A program made the position numbers and the translations under genes. Of a stretch of DNA of 51,973 nucleotides, positions 17,888 to 25,298 are shown piece after piece. Location: NCBI RefSeq assembly GCF_900100305.1, contig NZ_FNEY01000034.1, positions 1 to 51,973 of the forward strand. The letters run 5' to 3'. The stretch comes from Paracidovorax citrulli. GTDB lineage: Bacteria > Pseudomonadota > Gammaproteobacteria > Burkholderiales > Burkholderiaceae_C. Under the pieces are notes generated by a model that was given only the letters and a program-made list of their open reading frames with translations, was not told where the DNA came from and did no database searches. Position 1 is the stretch's first letter, and each line of letters opens with the position of its first letter.

Positions 17888-18604
17888 ATGGCAAATATAT
17901 TGGTGGTTGACGACGAACTCGGTATCCGCGACTTGCTGTCCGAAATCCTGAACGACGAAGGGCACAGCGTGGACCTGGCCGAGAACGCCACCCAGGCCCG
18001 GGCCGCCCGGTCGGCGAACACCTACGACCTAGTCCTGCTCGACATCTGGATGCCCGATACCGACGGCGTTTCCCTGCTCAAGGAATGGGCGACCGCCGGG
18101 GTGCTGACCATGCCCGTGATCATGATGAGCGGGCACGCCACCATCGACACCGCGGTGGAGGCCACGCGCATCGGGGCTTTCTCGTTCCTCGAGAAGCCCA
18201 TCACGCTGCAGAAGCTGCTCAAGGCCGTGGAGCAGGGCCTGGCCCGCACGGTGCCCGCGCCTGCGGCGGCCGCACCGGCCGCGGTGCCTGCGCCCTCCGC
18301 CACGCCAGCCTCGGCCGCCGCCGCCGTGCCCGCATCCGACGCACCCCAGGCCCCCGCAGCGGCCAGCGCGGGCGGGCCGGGGCTCGCCGCCAGCGGCCCC
18401 AGCTCCCACCAGGGGTTCGACCTCGACCGTCCGCTGCGCGAGGCGCGCGACGGCTTCGAGAAAGCCTACTTCGAGTTCCACCTGGCCCGCGAAGGGGGCT
18501 CCATGACGCGCGTGGCCGAGAAGACGGGGCTGGAGCGCACCCACCTGTACCGCAAGCTGCGGCAGCTGGGCGTGGACCTGGGGCGGAGCAAGCGCAGCCA
18601 GTGA
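17888..18604 (+). CDS. NtrX-like response regulator without an AAA+ domain
   Basis: The 238-residue product has a receiver domain (1-120) with acidic pocket D8-D9, phospho-acceptor D52 and the conserved K near 105. After it comes an Ala/Pro-rich linker (about 123-175) and a Fis-type helix-turn-helix at the C-terminus (MTRVAEKTGLERTHLYRKL). The central sigma-54-activating AAA+ domain of true NtrX (GETGTGKE and GAFTGA motifs) is absent, so it cannot activate sigma-54 polymerase by itself. It should act as a DNA-binding regulator paired with the preceding kinase. Confidence 0.9.
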   Translation: MANILVVDDELGIRDLLSEILNDEGHSVDLAENATQARAARSANTYDLVLLDIWMPDTDGVSLLKEWATAGVLTMPVIMMSGHATIDTAVEATRIGAFSFLEKPITLQKLLKAVEQGLARTVPAPAAAAPAAVPAPSATPASAAAAVPASDAPQAPAAASAGGPGLAASGPSSHQGFDLDRPLREARDGFEKAYFEFHLAREGGSMTRVAEKTGLERTHLYRKLRQLGVDLGRSKRSQ

Positions 18605-18647
18605 CGGGGTGGGGCGGACGAAGATTTCAGAAAATTCGCGGCCTGGG

Positions 18648-18676
18648 TTCCAGGGGGCGTTTTTTCTGGCTATAAT
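18648..18676 (+). promoter_or_regulatory. Promoter of tRNA-Phe
   Basis: A perfect -10 box TATAAT (18671-18676) lies 10 bases before the tRNA, with a weak -35 TTCCAG (18648-18653) at 17 bp. A small stem CCTGG/CCAGG (18642-18654) followed by TTTTTT (18660-18665) may end the regulator transcript just upstream. Confidence 0.65.
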
Positions 18677-18686
18677 TCAAGGCTCA

Positions 18687-18762
18687 GGCCCGGTAGCTCA
18701 GTTGGTAGAGCAGCGGATTGAAAATCCGCGTGTCGATGGTTCGATTCCGTCCCAGGCCACCA
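18687..18762 (+). tRNA. trnF: tRNA-Phe (anticodon GAA)
   Basis: The cloverleaf has acceptor GGCCCGG (18687-18693), anticodon stem GCGGA/TCCGC, anticodon GAA at 18720-18722, T arm GATGG/CCGTC, and encoded CCA at 18760-18762. The acceptor 3' strand reads CCAGGCC, which leaves C18691 (position 5) opposite A18754 (position 68), a C·A mismatch in the acceptor stem. All other stems are intact. Confidence 0.96.
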
Positions 18763-18770
18763 GAACGCAA

Positions 18771-18804
18771 AGTCCCTGATCTTTCACGAGGTCAGGGGCT
18801 TTTT
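18771..18804 (+). terminator. Terminator of tRNA-Phe
   Basis: AGTCCCTGA (18771-18779) pairs with TCAGGGGCT (18792-18800, one G·U pair), followed by five T residues. Confidence 0.85.
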
Positions 18805-18867
18805 GCTTGGGGCGAGATGCCTTCCGCAAGTCTCTATTGCCAGACCCTGCCTGCTCCCGGGCCCGGC

Positions 18868-20139
18868 TTATGCCGCGCCGCGTTGCGGCAGCAACGGCGA
18901 CCGCGGCAAGAACCTGAACGCCGTGGACGCCGCCGCCAGCATGCCGGCGATGCAGAGCATCACCGCCCGGTAAGGATCATGGCCGTGGTGCTGCGCCCAG
19001 GCGGCCAGCAGCCCGGTCAGCCATTGCATCAGCGCCACCCCGAGGAACATCGACATGGTGTAGAGCGACAGCGCACGGCCCGTCATCCCGGCCGGGTAGG
19101 AGGAACGCACGTCGGCGTACTGGAGCACGCTGTAGCCCGACAGCAGGCCCATCGCGAAGATCAGCACGACCGTGGCCGCGGCATGGTGCAGGAACGCCAT
19201 CAGCAGGAACAGGCCGCCCATGAGCAGCGAGAAGAAGGTGATCCACCGGCGGCGGCGCTGCGCACCCGGGTCCAGGCGGCCGAAGAGCGCCGGAACGAAG
19301 AGGGCGATCAGCGACAGCACCAGCGCCACATTGCCGCTCTCGACCAGCGAGAACCCGAACCGGCCCATCAGCAGCGGCCCCAGCCACAGGCCGCGCAGCG
19401 TCAGGAAGGCGGCGTAGCAGCACATGCCGAGGACCAGGATGCCCCAGGTGTGCGGCATGCGGAACAGGTCTGCGAAACGGCTGGCCGCCTGCCCCCAGGA
19501 TTCTTTCGGCTGACTGTTGGATTGCGGCAGTTCCGGTTCATGCACGCGCAGGTAGATCAGCAGCCACGACAGCAGCGAGAGCGCCGCCAGCACCCCGAAT
19601 CCCAGGCGCCAGCCGCCGTGCTGCACCAGCCAGGCCAGCGGCGTGCCCGTGAAGATCAGGCCCAGGCCGCCCACGCCCATTCCCACGCCCGAGAAAAACG
19701 CGAAACGCTGGGCGGGAAAGTGCCGGGCAATGAACACCGTGCAGGCCAGGAAAGCCGGCGAACAGCCCACGCCGATCAGCAACTGCCCGAGCATCAACCA
19801 GCCATAGCCCGGCGCAGCGGCGGATACCGCCGCGCCGATCACCGCCATGGGGAACGCCGTCAGCACCGTGCGGCGCAAGCCGTACAGGTCCATGCCGATG
19901 CCCATGAGCAGCTGGGCTACGCCGAACGACAGGCCGAACAGCCCGGCGAACGCCCCCAGGGAATCGGGCGAGATGCCGAAGTCGGCCTGCAGGCCCGTGG
20001 CAATGATGCTGGTGACCGTGCGGAAGGCCTGGCTCAGCGCGAAGCCCGACAGCAGGCACAGGAACATGGCCCACAGGGCGCGGGAGGGCGGGGCGGGGTC
20101 TGCCGCGGGTTCTGCGGTGGGGGTGGCGGGTTGGGGCAC
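18868..20139 (-). CDS. Major facilitator superfamily transporter
   Basis: The 423-residue product is a 12-segment MFS permease. It has a GxxMDLYGLRRTVL loop (the MFS motif A region) near residue 85, and a charged central loop (about 207-230). A Pro/Ala-rich N-terminal tail precedes the first membrane segment at about 24. The substrate cannot be told from sequence. The apparent start is GTG 20139 without a clear Shine-Dalgarno site, so the true start is uncertain by some residues. It faces tRNA-Phe convergently. Confidence 0.85.
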   Translation of the reverse strand: MPQPATPTAEPAADPAPPSRALWAMFLCLLSGFALSQAFRTVTSIIATGLQADFGISPDSLGAFAGLFGLSFGVAQLLMGIGMDLYGLRRTVLTAFPMAVIGAAVSAAAPGYGWLMLGQLLIGVGCSPAFLACTVFIARHFPAQRFAFFSGVGMGVGGLGLIFTGTPLAWLVQHGGWRLGFGVLAALSLLSWLLIYLRVHEPELPQSNSQPKESWGQAASRFADLFRMPHTWGILVLGMCCYAAFLTLRGLWLGPLLMGRFGFSLVESGNVALVLSLIALFVPALFGRLDPGAQRRRRWITFFSLLMGGLFLLMAFLHHAAATVVLIFAMGLLSGYSVLQYADVRSSYPAGMTGRALSLYTMSMFLGVALMQWLTGLLAAWAQHHGHDPYRAVMLCIAGMLAAASTAFRFLPRSPLLPQRGAA

Positions 20140-20313
20140 GGCAAGGGGGCTGGGCGGACGGCGGCGGGAGCGGGCCGGATGCCTCGAGCGGGAAGATACC
20201 AGCCTAGCGAATCTGCGCCCGGTTGGCGGTCACGCCGCGGACATGCGCGGGCACGGGCAGCTGGTCTGCCGTGTACCGTGAATCCGGGCATGCAACCTGC
20301 AGGCTGTATGTCG

Positions 20314-20363
20314 AATTTACGCAATCTAAGCGGTAAATTGGTTTTACAGCTTTGGCGCTGTAA
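20314..20363. promoter_or_regulatory. AT-rich patch with two inverted repeats upstream of the MFS gene
   Basis: In otherwise GC-rich sequence, AATTTAC (20314-20320) is the reverse complement of GTAAATT (20333-20339), and TTACAGC (20344-20350) that of GCTGTAA (20357-20363). The patch sits about 180 bases before the MFS start and 70 bases after the preceding gene. It could be a regulator-binding site; I see no convincing promoter pair. The rest of the 291-base spacer shows nothing recognisable. Confidence 0.35.
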
Positions 20364-20430
20364 GCCGCCCCCGGCCTTGCCGGGCCCGGGGCAGCACGTG
20401 CGTGCGACCTGACCCGTCGCCCGGCAGGCT

Positions 20431-21963
20431 TCAGTGCGGCAGGGCGATGCGCAACACATCGAAAGGCAGCAGAGGGGGCGGTGCCTTCTGTTTGTCGAGC
20501 TGCCCGTTCACCACCAGCAGCGCGGAGCCGTGCAGGGCGGCCGTGGTCGGGTACTTCAGGCGCGGATCGCGCAGGCGCTGCACGATGCGGCCGCTGCTCC
20601 AGTCGCCGGCGAGGGCGACGCGCACCAGCTCGTTGTTCGCATTGCGCATGACGTAGAGATCGCCCGGGCCTGCGAGCACGAGCCCGTCGCCGTTGCGCAG
20701 GTCGCCGCCTTCGAGGCGGACCTCGGCCACGTCGCGCGTGGCGGTGTCGATGCGCCAGAGCTGGCCTGTCGCATGCTGCACGGCGAGCAGGCGGCGGCCA
20801 TCATCGGATGCCACGATGCCATTCAGGTTCATCTGGTTCGGCCGGTAGCGGACCGGCGTGTTGCGCAGGTCGAGCCACGGTTCCAGCGCGGCGGGCGCGC
20901 CGGGGGCCGTGGCGATGCGCCAGAGCACGGGCCGGAAGGAGTCGGTGACGTAGGCATGCTGCGGCGCGAGCGCGATGTCGTTGAGGAACGCCTGTCCATC
21001 CTTCGGGCCTTCGATGACGGCGAGCGTCGCGGCGCTCTGCAGGTCCACCACGGCCACGGTGTCGGTGGCGCCGCCCGCCACCCACAGGCGGCCATTGCCG
21101 TCCACCTTCATGCCGAGGGCGGCCTGGCGGCCCGGCGAGCCGCCGAGCTGGAAGCGCTCGGCCTTCTGCGTGCCCCGGGCGATGCGGTAGAGGTGGCCTT
21201 CGGTGCTGGAGCCGACGTAGGCGATGCCCGTGCGCGGATCGACCGCGATGCCTTCGGGATAGGCGTTGGCGCCTTCGATGGTGGCGCGGCCCTGCACCAT
21301 GCTGGGCGCGGCCGGCTCGACCAGGCCGCAGGCCAGGCGGCCGCCGGAATTGCCGGCCGGATCGCTGGCGTAGTCGTCCTGCTTCTCGTGGACAACGAGG
21401 GTGCGGCCGAGCACCGAGGTCTTGCCCGCCAGCAGGGTCACGTGGGGGTTGGTGAAGCGCAGCGATCCCTTGCCGTCTGCGCCCACCTGGATGTTGGGCG
21501 CCTCGCCCGCATGCGCCTCGTGCGGCGACTGGGCCGGGCGGCCGTGGTTGCGCGTCATGTAGGGATCGAAATGGCCGCCCGCGGCGCCGAAATCGACCAC
21601 GCGGCCCGTGGCCGCATCGGGCCCGGGGGCGCATTCGCCGTTCGCGTGGATGTGGAAGCCGTGCAGGCCCGGGGCCATGTCCTGCACGTCGATCGCGATC
21701 TCCACGCCGCCGCCCTGCGGCAACTCCGTGAGCAGGGCGCGGCCGGCCGGGGCGCCCGCGGCGGTTTTCAGCAGGACGACGGCCGAGGTCGCGTCGGGCG
21801 CGCCCATGTCGGTCGCCGTGCCGGCGCTGCCGGGAATGCCGATGGCGCCCTGGGCGGGGGGCATGTCGTAGTTCTGCAGGGCGGCGCAGCCTCCGAGCAG
21901 CAGGGCGGCGGTGCCCGTGGCGCAGGCACCAGCGAGGGAGGAAAGTCGGAAGGAGTGGTTCAT
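20431..21963 (-). CDS. Cu/Zn superoxide dismutase fused to an SMP-30/NHL-type beta-propeller, lipoprotein
   Basis: The 510-residue product begins with a lipoprotein signal (LLLGGC, Cys26). Residues about 60-215 form a SodC domain: copper ligands H104, H106, H131 and H192; zinc ligands H131, H140 and H151; disulfide cysteines C111 and C212; active-site arginine R209. The expected zinc ligand Asp after H151 is replaced by Glu (HAGEAPN, E154). Residues about 225-510 are a beta-propeller of the SMP-30/gluconolactonase type (YPEGIAVDPRTGIAYV, NGDGLVLAGPGDLYV). The pair of domains suggests an outer-envelope enzyme handling superoxide plus a ligand of unknown nature. It lies 42 bases after the PQQ-dehydrogenase-like gene, likely one operon. 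Confidence 0.85.
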   Translation of the reverse strand: MNHSFRLSSLAGACATGTAALLLGGCAALQNYDMPPAQGAIGIPGSAGTATDMGAPDATSAVVLLKTAAGAPAGRALLTELPQGGGVEIAIDVQDMAPGLHGFHIHANGECAPGPDAATGRVVDFGAAGGHFDPYMTRNHGRPAQSPHEAHAGEAPNIQVGADGKGSLRFTNPHVTLLAGKTSVLGRTLVVHEKQDDYASDPAGNSGGRLACGLVEPAAPSMVQGRATIEGANAYPEGIAVDPRTGIAYVGSSTEGHLYRIARGTQKAERFQLGGSPGRQAALGMKVDGNGRLWVAGGATDTVAVVDLQSAATLAVIEGPKDGQAFLNDIALAPQHAYVTDSFRPVLWRIATAPGAPAALEPWLDLRNTPVRYRPNQMNLNGIVASDDGRRLLAVQHATGQLWRIDTATRDVAEVRLEGGDLRNGDGLVLAGPGDLYVMRNANNELVRVALAGDWSSGRIVQRLRDPRLKYPTTAALHGSALLVVNGQLDKQKAPPPLLPFDVLRIALPH

Positions 21964-22005
21964 GGCGGCACGCAGGGAATGTGGAGGAGGGGCGAGGGCC
22001 GCCGG

Positions 22006-23277
22006 TCAGCGACTGCCGTGGCTGATGCGGTAGATCACGCCGTTCTGGTCCTCGGCGAGCAGCAGGGCGCCGTCGCGCGCCTGGGCGAGGCCCGCGAGGC
22101 GCCCGAATTGCGCGGGCCGGCGTGCCTTGTCCTGCTCCGCGGGTGCGGCCGCGGGGCCGGGCTGCGATGCCACCGCGGCGGGCGTGGACATGAGCCAGCC
22201 CGCGGCGAATTCCTCCGTGCCGGTGGGGCGGCCTTCGGCATCGAAGCGCACCCGCACCACGTTGTAGCCGCTGGGCTGCGAGCGGTTCCACGAGCCGCGG
22301 AAGGCGACGAAGGCATCGCCGCGGTACTGCTGCGGGAACTGCTCGCCCGTGTAGAAGACGAAGCCGATCGGCGCGGCATGGGCGGTGTACTGCAGCAGCG
22401 GTACCTCGGTCGTGGGGCAGAAATCCGCCTTGGTGGTGTTCGGCGGTTCGTTGACCTGGAACTTCGTCACCTGGCGGTCGCCCCAGCAGTAGGGCCAGCC
22501 GTAGTGCTTGTTGGGGAGGATGGCGTTGAGCTCTTCGGGCGGCGTGTCGTCGCCCTGGAAGTCGGAGCCGTGGTCGAAGCCGTAGAGCACGCCGGTGCGC
22601 GGATGCCAGCCGAAGCCGATGGTGTTGCGCAGCCCCTGCGCCACCACTTCGCGGCCCGAGCCGTCCGGGCGCATGCGCAGCATCGTGGCCGATTCGCCGT
22701 TGGTCTCGCGGCAGTTGTTGCAGGTGGAGCCCACGGTGAGATAGAGCCAGCCATCAGGCCCGAAGGCGATCGTGCGGTTGGGGTGTTGGCCGGCATCGGG
22801 CAGGTCGTCGGCGAGGATGCGCGGGGCCGAGAGCGTGCCGTCCGGCTGCACGTCGGCCACCATCAGCTTCTTGTCGGTCACGAGGTAGAGCCTGCCGTCG
22901 CGCAGCGCGAGGCCGTGCGCGTACTTCGCGTTCTGCAGCACCACCTTCTGCTGGTCCGCGCGGCCATCGCCATCGCTGTCGCGCAGCCACAGCACGTCGC
23001 CCTGCTCGCGGCGGCTGGCGTACACGTCGCCATTGGGCGCGACGGCCAGCCAGCGCACGTTGTGCAGGTCCCTGGCGAACACCGAGACCTTGAAGCCGGC
23101 GGGTACGCGCAGCTGCCCGAGCAGCGATTCGTCGAAGCGCACGGGCGTGGGTTCGAGCACGCCGCCCGTCACCGTGGTGGGGCCGTCGCCGGGCGGCAGC
23201 TGCGCCTGCGCGGCGAAGCTGCAGGCGGCGAGGGAGAGGAGGGCGGCGGCACGGAGCGGGAAGGTGTGGGAGGGCAT
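22006..23277 (-). CDS. PQQ-dependent sugar/sorbosone dehydrogenase-like exported protein
   Basis: The 423-residue product starts with a signal peptide that contains a lipobox-like LAAC. The body is a six-bladed propeller of the glucose/sorbosone dehydrogenase family: FKVSVFARDLHNVRWLAVAPNGDVY, the NRTIAFGPDGWLYLTVGSTCNNC stretch, GLRNTIGFGWHP, and NKHYGWPYCWG, each given as short family blocks. Such enzymes oxidise sugars or aldehydes in the periplasm with PQQ as cofactor; the substrate here is unknown. I chose ATG 23277 over the in-frame GTG 23301 because the signal peptide then starts properly. Confidence 0.88.
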   Translation of the reverse strand: MPSHTFPLRAAALLSLAACSFAAQAQLPPGDGPTTVTGGVLEPTPVRFDESLLGQLRVPAGFKVSVFARDLHNVRWLAVAPNGDVYASRREQGDVLWLRDSDGDGRADQQKVVLQNAKYAHGLALRDGRLYLVTDKKLMVADVQPDGTLSAPRILADDLPDAGQHPNRTIAFGPDGWLYLTVGSTCNNCRETNGESATMLRMRPDGSGREVVAQGLRNTIGFGWHPRTGVLYGFDHGSDFQGDDTPPEELNAILPNKHYGWPYCWGDRQVTKFQVNEPPNTTKADFCPTTEVPLLQYTAHAAPIGFVFYTGEQFPQQYRGDAFVAFRGSWNRSQPSGYNVVRVRFDAEGRPTGTEEFAAGWLMSTPAAVASQPGPAAAPAEQDKARRPAQFGRLAGLAQARDGALLLAEDQNGVIYRISHGSR

Positions 23278-23464
23278 GGGGCGGCTCGCTGGAGGGCCCA
23301 CCGGGCAGTGGACGGGGGCGGCGGAGGGGAGGTCTGCCCACGCATTTTTCGAGTCCTGTCCATTGCCCGTCGGTCGGCAAGGAGCCTCCTGCTGTGTAGG
23401 AGCGGCTGCGTTCCCCCCGCGTTTTCGTAACAGCGGTCAGCGGCTGGCAGGAAACGACAGCCTG

Positions 23465-23599
23465 TCAGTGGTCTGCCGCGGCAGGGCTGGACGGTGCCGG
23501 TGGCTGTGACGGGGGCGGCGCGGGAGGAAGGTCTCCGGGCGGACGTGGCAGTTCATCGGGGACCTGGTGCAAGGGGTGGTGTGCGGGATCGGTGGCCAT
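23465..23599 (-). CDS. Small proline-rich protein
   Basis: This 44-residue ORF starts at ATG 23599 with an excellent AGGAG eight bases upstream. The product is about one third proline, begins MATDPAHHPLHQVPDELP and ends SSPAAADH. No domain is recognised. The good ribosome-binding site and spacing argue for a real gene, but coding cannot be proved by reading. Confidence 0.5.
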   Translation of the reverse strand: MATDPAHHPLHQVPDELPRPPGDLPPAPPPSQPPAPSSPAAADH

Positions 23600-23609
23600 G
23601 GGGGTGTCT

Positions 23610-24037
23610 CCTGGACGTAGATATGTGGGCGGTCGTGGACTGCCCACTATCGAGGCGTGTCGGGCCAGGTCGCGTAGGACTGCCGCGCCTGTACCTGCAT
23701 GCATCAAAGAAGCAGGCGGATCACCGGCCTTGCTGCTCTTCCCAAGCGAGAGCGAGGCGGGCACCACGTGGTCCTTTCAGGCCAGCCCTTGCGTCCTGCA
23801 TATCGCACCTGCTTCAGATGCCCGGCAAAACAAGGAAACCATAGGGCAGTCGTTCAGCGGCCCGCTTCTGGCGGAAGGCGTCAGCCCGTGGATGACCGAG
23901 GGACTCAAGCAACTTAAAGCCTTCGGTTACACCATCGGGGCACTCCGCCGGACGGCACTCCAACGGCGAAAGGCCTGACCGTGCGGGCTACCTTGACGCG
24001 GGCATACACTTGGCATGTCTGCACGGAGATTTGCAGC
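23610..24037. other. Spacer without a recognisable gene
   Basis: I see no ORF here with a family signature or a good ribosome-binding site. Base composition is more mixed than in the flanks, and short open stretches resemble decayed coding sequence (for example a frame ending at 23978). It is the left margin of the nuclease/hipBA islet. Confidence 0.4.
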
Positions 24038-24148
24038 ATGGTGGCGGTGAAAGCCGAATTCGCGGATCGCAACGGTGTGCTGCAGCAGAAGTATTACCGC
24101 GCCCATGGCGGCAAGACCAATATGTGGGGGCACAAGGCGAGTACGTGA
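24038..24148 (+). CDS. Short ORF upstream of the HNH nuclease, possible gene remnant
   Basis: A 36-codon ORF begins at ATG 24038 after GGAG (24025-24028). The product (starts MVAVKAEFADRNGVLQQ) looks protein-like rather than random, but is not recognised. It may be a truncated or frameshifted leftover of a neighbour gene of the islet. Confidence 0.3.
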   Translation: MVAVKAEFADRNGVLQQKYYRAHGGKTNMWGHKAST

Positions 24149-24190
24149 GGACGCTCAACTATGGCACCACCGGGAGGATAGAAGGCTGTC

Positions 24191-25177
24191 ATGCGTTACT
24201 GGTGGGTCAATCAAAACCAAACATATCGTCATGAGGTGCGGGGCGGGTATCTTTGGTCGCCCAAGCGCAAGGCCAACCAAGCAAGGAACCCGTTTTATGA
24301 CTTCATGCGCGAGGTGGCTCCTGGCGATGTGGTCTTCTCATTTGCGGACACCGTGATTCGAGCCATCGGCATCGCGCAATCGCATGCGTACGAGGCCCCG
24401 AAGCCGTTGGAGTTTGGACAGACCGGGGCCTACTGGGATCGGATCGGCTGGCGCTTGGATGTGCATTTCCATCCCCTTCGGGCGCCTGTGCGGCCCGCCT
24501 CCCACATGGCGGTGCTGGCACCACTGCTACCGGAGCGATACGCCCCTTTGCGGCCCAACGGAGTGGGGTTGCAGAGCGTGTACCTGACGCGCCTTCCTGA
24601 GCGTCTGGCGGCGGCCTTGATCGATCTGCTGGGTGCTGAAGCCCATGATTTGGTGAAAGGCTTCCGTGTCGCAGACAGATCCGAAATAGTCGGCTCTGCG
24701 GTGGGGCTTGTTGAATGGGAAGAGCACGAGCTTCAACGGGTCCAAACCGACGCCAGCTTGCCCGAAACAGACCGCCAGGCGTTGGTGCTGGCGCGCAGAG
24801 GCCAAGGCGCCTTTAAGAGGCATGTCATGGCTATAGAGCGAGCCTGCCGGATCACGGGTGTGACAAGGGAAGAGCACCTCCGCGCCAGTCACTGCAAACC
24901 CTGGCGAGATGCCACGAACGAAGAGCGGCTCGATGGTGAAAATGGTCTGCTGCTTACCCCAAGCATGGATCATCTGTTCGACCGTGGGTTCATTGCGTTC
25001 GACGACGATGGGCAGGTGATTTTTTCTCCTGTGGCGGACCAGGATTCGCTGGTCCGCATGGGGCTTGATCCCCGGCAGCCTTGGAATGTCGGTGCCTTTT
25101 CAAGCGGGCAGAAGCGCTTCCTCGAATTCCATCGCGAGAATGTGTTGCTGCGCTCCAGCTTTTTGGAGCATCTATGA
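24191..25177 (+). CDS. EVE-like domain plus HNH endonuclease, predicted modification-dependent (type IV-like) nuclease
   Basis: The 328-residue product has an N-terminal EVE/PUA-like domain (about 1-75) with MRYWWVNQNQTY, PFYDFMREVAPGDVVFSF and IGIAQSHAY. The C-terminal HNH_2-type domain (about 220-290) shows LRASHCKPWRD, ENGLLLTPSMDHLFDRG and FIAFDDDG. EVE folds bind modified bases, and EVE–HNH fusions are predicted to cut modified foreign DNA. Codon and base use are less GC-rich than in the flanks. GAAGG lies five bases before the ATG. It converges on hipBA with a terminator between. The anti-phage role is inferred. Confidence 0.8.
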   Translation: MRYWWVNQNQTYRHEVRGGYLWSPKRKANQARNPFYDFMREVAPGDVVFSFADTVIRAIGIAQSHAYEAPKPLEFGQTGAYWDRIGWRLDVHFHPLRAPVRPASHMAVLAPLLPERYAPLRPNGVGLQSVYLTRLPERLAAALIDLLGAEAHDLVKGFRVADRSEIVGSAVGLVEWEEHELQRVQTDASLPETDRQALVLARRGQGAFKRHVMAIERACRITGVTREEHLRASHCKPWRDATNEERLDGENGLLLTPSMDHLFDRGFIAFDDDGQVIFSPVADQDSLVRMGLDPRQPWNVGAFSSGQKRFLEFHRENVLLRSSFLEHL

Positions 25178-25221
25178 AATGGCCGGGGGCTCTCGGTATG
25201 GCGCGGAAATGCATGGACAGC

Positions 25222-25238
25222 AAAGCCGGGGGCTTTTT
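25222..25238 (+). terminator. Terminator of the HNH nuclease gene
   Basis: AAAGCC (25222-25227) pairs with GGCTTT (25231-25236) around a GGG loop, ending in five T residues. Because the stem starts with AAA it may also act weakly on the opposite strand for hipA. Confidence 0.6.
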
Positions 25239-25298
25239 GCTTGGTGGGTGCGGCTTGGCTCGGTCTCGGGAGATCGTGAGCGAGCCATGCGCCTGTGA

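Noticed and set aside
20434-23430. 998-codon plus-strand frame opposite the SodC-fusion and PQQ-dehydrogenase-like genes
   Set aside because: Antisense to two genes with clear domains and signal peptides; composition is His/Val/Arg-rich.
23927-24133. 68-codon minus-strand frame in the islet margin
   Set aside because: No family signature and no ribosome-binding site.
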